Shown here: one piece after another, positions 58,900 to 64,000 of the stretch | How the letters are laid out: every line of letters begins with the position of its first letter | How positions within the stretch are numbered: position 1 is the first letter of the stretch | NCBI GenBank assembly: GCA_027486585.1 | Contig: JAIXOU010000068.1 | Location: 1-64,000 of the forward strand | Length of the DNA: 64,000 nucleotides | Direction of reading: 5' to 3' | Origin: Verrucomicrobiaceae bacterium | GTDB taxonomy: Bacteria > Verrucomicrobiota > Verrucomicrobiia > Verrucomicrobiales > Verrucomicrobiaceae | Notes under the pieces: model-generated | What the model was told of the DNA's origin: nothing | Seen by the model: only the letters and a program-made list of their open reading frames with translations | Database searches by the model: none | Program-made: the position numbers and the translations under genes

Positions 58900-60366
58900 T
58901 TAGAGGACGGGAATGAAAAGGCGGGCAATGCCGTTGCGCAAGCGTTGAGGCAGGGGTGTCATCTCAAGCATTTCAGAGGTGACTTCATGGCTCTCAGTTT
59001 TTTTTGCCTCAAATATGCCGCTGAGATTAGAAGCCAGTTCCTCGTCGTGGCACACAAGATTGAATTCAAAGTTTAATCGCAGGCTGCGCGGGTCCCAGTT
59101 TGTGGAGCCAACACAGGACCATGCGTCATCAATCAGGAGGATTTTTGAATGATCAAAAGGGGCGGGAGATTCATAGATTCGGCAGCCAGCCTCTAGTAGA
59201 TCTGCATAGAGGGTGCGTGCGGCCCAAGCCACCATGGGAATGTTGTTTTTTTCTGGAGTTATGATGCAGACCTCAACACCACGAACTGCACACAAGTTGA
59301 GTGAAGCCAATAAAGTTGGGGGTGGTAAAAAATACGGGGTGAGAATACAAATTCGGTGCCTTGCCGCATTGAGAGCAGCAAATAAGGCCACAGGCATGGC
59401 CTCAAAGTCTTCATCTGGTCCGTCCACGATACCCAAAACATGGGCAGAACCTTTTGCCGGTATCTCTGGAAACCAAAGCTTTTCATCCAACGACTCACCA
59501 TGGCAAAAACTCCAATCTTCAGCAAACACACGCTGCATTTGAGCAACGACGGGACCTTCAATACGGAAATGTAAATCGCGAACAGGATGGGCAGGTGTGC
59601 GCAGGAGCATGTTTCCTTCCCGAATGTTCATACCGCCAGTGAAACCGATCTTTCCATCCACAATGAGCAGCTTTTTGTGATTGCGGAGATTCATGGTCAA
59701 TAGCCGAAGAATGAATCGGTTTGGCATAAAGCGCCTCACCGGCACACCCAAGCGGCCGAGTTCACGAGTCACCGGAGGCCAGGAGTATCGAGTGCCCGCA
59801 TCATCCACGATCACCCGAACTTCGACTCCACGCTCGTGGGCAGTTGCTAATTCACGGACAAAATCTGCTCCGATGTGATGCGCCTCAAAGATGTAGGAAG
59901 CTAGGGCGATGCTTGATTTTGCCGAACGGATCGCCTCTAGCATGGCAGGCATCGCCTCATCCCCATTGATCAAGGTTTTGATCGTGTTTCCAGAACTAAA
60001 GGCAAATCGCGAGATGCGATCCAAGACCATAGCTAAAGAACAATCACGCTCAGCGACAGCAGGGTTCTCATTTGAAAACAATGGACAAGTAGGCAAGGGG
60101 TCACGGTAGGCGGGGCCAATGCTGCCGCGATAATGACGACCGCGGCGCCGCACAAAGTTGATTCCCAAAATGCCATACAAACAGGCACCAAACAGTGGTG
60201 AAAAGATCACCAAAGCGACCCAAAAAGCGGCTGAACGATGATCCTTCTGACGCGTGAAAAGATGGAATAGAGCTATTAAGCTCAATCCAACTGCAAGAAA
60301 TGATAACGCGCTCATGAATGAGCTGAGCGCTAAAACGAAAGCGAATGCCATCATACTTGCTACCAT
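58900..60366 (-). CDS. cls: Cardiolipin synthase (phospholipase D family)
   Basis: About 488 residues. Two N-terminal membrane helices come first. The two HxK(x)4D motifs are NHKKLLIVDGKIGFTGGMN and FDHSKILLIDDAWSCVGSTN. The family joins two phosphatidylglycerol molecules to cardiolipin. The start is uncertain: the ATG at 60366 is preferred, a TTG at 60390 would overlap the terminator at 60390-60424. It is likely co-transcribed with tsaE and tsaB. Confidence 0.9.
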   Translation of the reverse strand: MVASMMAFAFVLALSSFMSALSFLAVGLSLIALFHLFTRQKDHRSAAFWVALVIFSPLFGACLYGILGINFVRRRGRHYRGSIGPAYRDPLPTCPLFSNENPAVAERDCSLAMVLDRISRFAFSSGNTIKTLINGDEAMPAMLEAIRSAKSSIALASYIFEAHHIGADFVRELATAHERGVEVRVIVDDAGTRYSWPPVTRELGRLGVPVRRFMPNRFILRLLTMNLRNHKKLLIVDGKIGFTGGMNIREGNMLLRTPAHPVRDLHFRIEGPVVAQMQRVFAEDWSFCHGESLDEKLWFPEIPAKGSAHVLGIVDGPDEDFEAMPVALFAALNAARHRICILTPYFLPPPTLLASLNLCAVRGVEVCIITPEKNNIPMVAWAARTLYADLLEAGCRIYESPAPFDHSKILLIDDAWSCVGSTNWDPRSLRLNFEFNLVCHDEELASNLSGIFEAKKTESHEVTSEMLEMTPLPQRLRNGIARLFIPVL

Positions 60367-60389
60367 TGGCCGAAGCTTGGCATTCAGCA

Positions 60390-60424
60390 AAAGAAAACGC
60401 CGCCGAGAAAGAACTCGGCGGCGT
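60390..60424 (-). terminator. Intrinsic terminator of the prepilin-like gene
   Basis: ACGCCGCCGAG and CTCGGCGGCGT form a perfect 11-bp stem (60397-60424) with a 6-nt loop, followed on the minus strand by TTTTCTT. This is a classic Rho-independent terminator, 27 bp past the stop of the gene at 60451-61323. Confidence 0.85.
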
Positions 60425-60450
60425 CAACAAGGGTATTCAGAATTGAACGA

Positions 60451-61323
60451 TTACTGACCAGGAGCACCTGGAAGAGCAGGCAATCCGCCTGGCGCACCTG
60501 GAAGCGGTGGAAGGCCACCAGGAGCGCCCGGAAGAGCAGGCAGGCCACCTGGGGCACCTGGAAGTGCTGGCATACCACCTTGGCCGACGCCTGGAACATA
60601 ACCAGGCATGCCGCCGGAGTCGTTACTGCCACCAGACACAATATTCAAAATCTGCTGTGGTTGGTTTTGGCTTGCCATCGTGAAGATGTCGAGGCCCCCA
60701 GCCAGAGATTTCGGACCGACTGCGCCGCCTTTTTTGCTAGCAAGTTGCTCCACATTCACAGAGTTGTCATTGCGGCCAATGATCACCTTACCACCACGCC
60801 ATGTGCGGCCCGGCTTCAGCTGACCTGCAGCATCGCAATTCCATTGTGGCGGCCAGCTGGCAGCAGACGGGTTTTCAAAAACAAGTGGCATGATGCCGCT
60901 GCTAGAAGTCGTCTGTGCTTGAGTCAGTGCCCAGTGATTTTCACCGGCACCCAGAGCTTTATCATAGCTCGGGGACGTGCCGATGTTTCCATCTGGTTGG
61001 AACATGGTAGCCTTGGCTCCGAAGATACGCTCATCTTGAATGACTTCTTCAGAGATCAGCACGCGGAAGGCGTCATTGGCTGTGACGGCCTTGCCTCCCG
61101 TTTGTGGATTGTTGTAGGAGTCTGGATAGATGGAGTTTTGCTCTTGGGCAAAGATCTTCATAGCCATGATGATCTGACGGCAGTTATTGGACGTGGAGGT
61201 TTGGTTGGCCATGTCCTGAATGACGTTGAAAGTAGGGACCGCCAAGCTCGCGAGAATCGCGATAATGGTGATCACCACCAGGAGTTCAATGAGGGTGAAA
61301 CCTCTTTGGAGTGCTCGTTTCAT
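60451..61323 (-). CDS. Type II pseudopilin/prepilin-like protein with Gly-Pro repeat tail
   Basis: 290 residues from the ATG at 61323. The N-terminus MKRALQRGFTLIELLVVITI is a class III prepilin signal: cleavage after G8, then FTLIELL. This is the form shared by pseudopilin-like proteins abundant in Verrucomicrobia/Planctomycetes. The C-terminus has about four tandem 10-residue units of the type GGLPALPGAP, encoded by about 30-bp DNA repeats (about 60454-60580). The tail is Pro/Gly-rich, likely extended. Function unknown. Confidence 0.85.
   Translation of the reverse strand: MKRALQRGFTLIELLVVITIIAILASLAVPTFNVIQDMANQTSTSNNCRQIIMAMKIFAQEQNSIYPDSYNNPQTGGKAVTANDAFRVLISEEVIQDERIFGAKATMFQPDGNIGTSPSYDKALGAGENHWALTQAQTTSSSGIMPLVFENPSAASWPPQWNCDAAGQLKPGRTWRGGKVIIGRNDNSVNVEQLASKKGGAVGPKSLAGGLDIFTMASQNQPQQILNIVSGGSNDSGGMPGYVPGVGQGGMPALPGAPGGLPALPGAPGGLPPLPGAPGGLPALPGAPGQ
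60454..60580. repeat. 30-bp tandem repeats encoding GGLPALPGAP units
   Basis: About four copies of a 30-bp unit inside the prepilin-like gene encode the 10-residue tail repeat; one copy has PPLP instead of PALP. In-frame copy changes would alter tail length without breaking the gene. Confidence 0.8.
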
Positions 61324-61511
61324 AGTAGTGCGTTTTATTGGTTTTTTATTATGTATGAGCACCGAGAAGGAATCCCTGTGCTCACCTCGATTAGACTCAT
61401 TTTGCTTCAAAATGGCGAGAAAAATCTTTTAAATATTTCAAAAATAGCATGGATTTAGGTGCCAGAAGTTGCATTGAAATGCTGGTTGATTCCGTTTATG
61501 TCTGAATTGCT

Positions 61512-62135
61512 ATGCACGCCACTCTTTTGCTCGTCACCTCTTTCCTTGTTTTACTCCTTTGTTCCTGCGCCTCGACCAGTCAAGTAAGTCTGGATTACGT
61601 GCCAGGATCTGGGCGGATGCTGCAAGGCAGTGCTGAGTTTGTCACGCAGCCCTTTGTGGATCGCCGTGATGTTGGACCGAATGAGCTTGGGACGGTGCGC
61701 ACACAGTTGGGTACACCTCTTGAACATGTTCAAACGCGCATTCCGGTGGCCCAAATCGTCACCAATGCTTTTGGTCACGCTCTGCAGTCCAGGAAAATGC
61801 TTTCGGCCAAATCAGCCGCGCGCTATATGATCACGGGTGAGGTGCTGGATCTTCAGTGCAATTTGTTAGTGCGACCTTATGGCTACGCCAAGTTGCGAGT
61901 GAATGTCATCGAAGCAGGGACTGGACGTATCGTTCATAGTGGCATCTATGAAGGTGAACGTCAGAGCAGTGCCTATATTCCTGGCAGCGGTACGCCTGTG
62001 CCAATGCTCAGTGATCTGGCCTCTAGTGCGCTGCAAGAGGCCGTAGATCAGGCTTTGGATGATCCCTCCATGCGTGCTCAGTTAGGGGGTGGACGCCCGA
62101 TGGAGTCCAATTCTTGGCAGCCTGGGGTCATTTAA
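61512..62135 (+). CDS. Putative outer-membrane lipoprotein, unknown function
   Basis: 207 residues. The lipoprotein signal ends LLLCSC with Cys19 as the likely lipid site. The body contains a FVDRRDVGPNELG segment, TNAFGHALQSRKM, YMITGEVLDL and AGTGRIVHSGIYEG. These resemble lipoproteins of the YajG/LPS-assembly-like type (ITGEVLD...), but the match is loose. It precedes the SDR gene by 18 bp. Confidence 0.7.
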   Translation: MHATLLLVTSFLVLLLCSCASTSQVSLDYVPGSGRMLQGSAEFVTQPFVDRRDVGPNELGTVRTQLGTPLEHVQTRIPVAQIVTNAFGHALQSRKMLSAKSAARYMITGEVLDLQCNLLVRPYGYAKLRVNVIEAGTGRIVHSGIYEGERQSSAYIPGSGTPVPMLSDLASSALQEAVDQALDDPSMRAQLGGGRPMESNSWQPGVI

Positions 62136-62153
62136 TTTTACCGGATCACCGCT

Positions 62154-62909
62154 ATGTTTAATCAAACTTCATTGGAGCAGCGTGTTGGAATTGTCACTGG
62201 AGGTGCTCGCGGCATTGGCTATGCGATCGCTGAACGATTGCTCAAAGAAGGTGCATCCGTTTGTCTTTGGGACATGGATGCAGCAGCTCTGGCTGAAGCC
62301 AAAACATCTCTCGGGTATCCTGAAAAGGTTTCCACAGCTCAGGTCGATGTCACACAGGAAGTTTCTGTCGCGGCAGCGGTGGAGTCCACGCTCAGTTCTT
62401 GGGGGAAGATCGATCTTTTAATCAACAATGCTGGTATTGCAGGAAATAACGCCAAGCTTTGGGAAATGTCTCCTGGGGATTGGCAGCGCGTAATCGATAT
62501 CAATTTGACAGGTCCCTTTCTGACATGTCGGGCAGTGGTTCCGCATCTATTAAAAAACGGCTACGGTCGCATTGTCAATATTGCCTCCATTGCTGGTAAG
62601 GAAGGCAACCCCAACGCATCTCACTACAGCGCATCCAAAGCTGGCGTCATCGCGCTGACGAAGAGTCTGGGAAAGGAGTTGGCCACTTCTAATATTCTTG
62701 TCAATTGCATCACGCCAGCGGTAATCGAGACGGACATCCTTCAGCAATGCACACCTGAACATGTGCAATACATGCTATCAAAAATTCCCATGAACCGCTT
62801 TGGTCAAAAGCACGAGGCGGCAGCGCTGGTAGCTTGGCTCTGTTCTGAGGATTGCTCTTTTACTACAGGTGCGGTTTTTGACCTCTCTGGCGGCCGTGCG
62901 ACCTATTAA
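62154..62909 (+). CDS. SDR family oxidoreductase (FabG-like)
   Basis: 251 residues. The NAD(P) motif TGGARGIG, the NNAG motif and the catalytic Ser...YSASK are all present. The final DLSGGRATY is common in SDRs acting on sugars or 3-oxoacyl substrates. Its substrate is unknown. It probably shares a transcript with the genes before and after it. Confidence 0.9.
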   Translation: MFNQTSLEQRVGIVTGGARGIGYAIAERLLKEGASVCLWDMDAAALAEAKTSLGYPEKVSTAQVDVTQEVSVAAAVESTLSSWGKIDLLINNAGIAGNNAKLWEMSPGDWQRVIDINLTGPFLTCRAVVPHLLKNGYGRIVNIASIAGKEGNPNASHYSASKAGVIALTKSLGKELATSNILVNCITPAVIETDILQQCTPEHVQYMLSKIPMNRFGQKHEAAALVAWLCSEDCSFTTGAVFDLSGGRATY

Positions 62910-62959
62910 TTTTGAGTTCCATGATTGACGTGAAGCCACTCAGGTTAAATCGTTGAATC

Positions 62960-64000
62960 ATGCTTCGCCGACATCTGCTCCTCTGCTTGCCGGTATTGCT
63001 GGCACCGAGTAGATCTTCATTTGCTGCTACCTTTAAAGGTCAGCGTTTAGGCTTGGCGATTCAGTCCTATGCTCACCGCTGGAAGGGAAACCATTCCAGC
63101 ATTCAATTCCCTGCCTTCCGTGATGTTTTAGATGTGATGGATCATGGTAGAGAGATTGGTGTCGGCAGTTTGCAAATCGGCGTGGCCGACTGGGATCGCG
63201 ATCTTGCCCAACAGGTTCGGGCTTCTTCTGAGTCTTATGACATGAAAGTCGAAGGCAGCCTGAGGCTTCCTCAGGCTGTCGGAGATGTGGACCGCTTTAC
63301 CCGTGAACTCAGAATCGGAAAAGAAGCTGGGATTACGATCTTTCACACGGTCCTAGGACCTCGACGTTATGAGGCCTTCTCGAAGCTTTCAGATTTTGAG
63401 CAATGGAAAGGCACGGTGCGCCGCACTCTGGAATGGGCCGAGACTGTTGCTCGTAAAGTAGGTGTGAAGATCGCGATTGAAAATCATCAGGATTTTCAGG
63501 TCGCCGAATGGCTTGAGCTGATGAAGGCCATCTCCAGTTCACAGGTTGGTATATGCCTGAACACAAGCAGCAGCTTGGGTCTTCTGGAATTGCCCCTTGA
63601 GACCGTTCGCCAGCTAGCGCCCTACACTTTTTCTGTGCACTTATCAGACTTAGCCGTGCATCAAGTGGAAGATGGATTTGAGATGGCTGCCGCGCCGCTT
63701 GGACAAGGCATTTTGAATCTTCCTGAAATGCTCAGCATTCTGCGCAGCGAAGCACCACGAGTGGAATATCATCTGAAGATGCCCACAATTGATGCTCAGC
63801 ACATTCCCTGTCTGCGTGATTCTTATTGGGATACGATGCCTAACAAATCAGGTGTCGATCTCGCCAGAACTGTGGCGCTAGTTCAAAAATGCGGACTGAC
63901 CAAGCTCCCTCAAATCTCCAGTATTTCAGAGCAAGGAAAGCTGGTTTTGGAGGAGAAAAATATCCTGGACAGTTTTCACCATGCCGCCAAATCACTGGGC
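62960..64000 (+). CDS. Sugar phosphate isomerase/epimerase-like TIM-barrel protein, truncated by window edge
   Basis: The open frame starts at the ATG at 62960 with a signal peptide (MLRRHLLLCLPVLLAPSRSSF) and continues without a stop to the window end (347 codons). RLGLAIQSYAHRW, VKIAIENHQDF and SVHLSDLAV are typical of the xylose-isomerase-like / AP-endonuclease-2 TIM barrel. It lies 50 bp after the SDR gene, so a shared transcript is likely. Its substrate is unknown. The C-terminus is outside the window. Confidence 0.85.
   Translation, partial: MLRRHLLLCLPVLLAPSRSSFAATFKGQRLGLAIQSYAHRWKGNHSSIQFPAFRDVLDVMDHGREIGVGSLQIGVADWDRDLAQQVRASSESYDMKVEGSLRLPQAVGDVDRFTRELRIGKEAGITIFHTVLGPRRYEAFSKLSDFEQWKGTVRRTLEWAETVARKVGVKIAIENHQDFQVAEWLELMKAISSSQVGICLNTSSSLGLLELPLETVRQLAPYTFSVHLSDLAVHQVEDGFEMAAAPLGQGILNLPEMLSILRSEAPRVEYHLKMPTIDAQHIPCLRDSYWDTMPNKSGVDLARTVALVQKCGLTKLPQISSISEQGKLVLEEKNILDSFHHAAKSLG

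Overview
The window looks like part of a chromosome of a Verrucomicrobiota bacterium, probably near Prosthecobacter/Verrucomicrobium. This is inferred from gene content only: DUF6807 (PmoA-like) and Gfo/Idh/MocA secreted proteins, a sulfatase with an EF-hand tail, PEP-CTERM sorting, a prepilin-like protein, a sdhCAB-type succinate dehydrogenase and many signal-peptide enzymes. No rRNA or tRNA gene was found.

Layout. 1-2741: a type I-E-like CRISPR array of 45 repeats (29 nt) and 44 spacers (32 nt), entered in mid-array; no cas gene is in the window and the leader is expected to the left. 2742-6300: a repeat-rich stretch with interspersed hairpins, a heptamer array, two convergent DoxX-like genes and a run of tiny membrane-protein genes. 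6.3-21 kb: secreted and degradative functions (zinc metalloprotease with a dead duplicate domain, beta-helix protein, DUF6807 protein, esterases, sulfatase, oxidoreductase), with a 175-bp MITE-like element at the end of the DUF6807 gene. 21.1-23.8 kb: rpmH-rnpA-yidD-yidC, followed by a small histidine kinase. 25.4-29.8 kb: succinate dehydrogenase on the minus strand. Here sdhA is interrupted by one in-frame TGA, and a nucleotidyltransferase-like gene pair sits between sdhA and sdhB. 30-42.8 kb: cupredoxin, TlpA-like thioredoxin, CAP/PEP-CTERM protein, M20 peptidase, sialidase-like propeller, ThiF-like E1 enzyme, polyprenyl synthase, HtrA protease, Ser/Thr kinase with a LamG-like ectodomain, and GAPDH. 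43-64 kb: an FtsX-type permease fused to an AttH-like lipocalin domain, ParA, a SWIM-SNF2 helicase, an orphan GcvH-like protein, a PQQ-type propeller, an anti-sigma-factor remnant, an MFS transporter, an AI-2E family transporter, a sigma-54 regulator whose receiver has Glu at the phospho-acceptor site, tsaB-tsaE-cls, a prepilin-like protein with a Gly/Pro repeat tail, a lipoprotein, an SDR and a truncated TIM-barrel gene.

Most notable. (1) sdhA with a TGA at a position where I recall homologues having Cys. (2) A CRISPR spacer that is the 3' half of a tRNA and follows a repeat with an aberrant last base. (3) A spacer present twice, seven units apart. (4) The AttG-AttH type fusion. (5) The MITE-like element supplying a gene's stop codon. 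(6) Orphan tiny membrane genes that share 12-bp attC-like motifs at distant loci. All assignments rest on reading the sequence and on recalled family knowledge; no database search was run.
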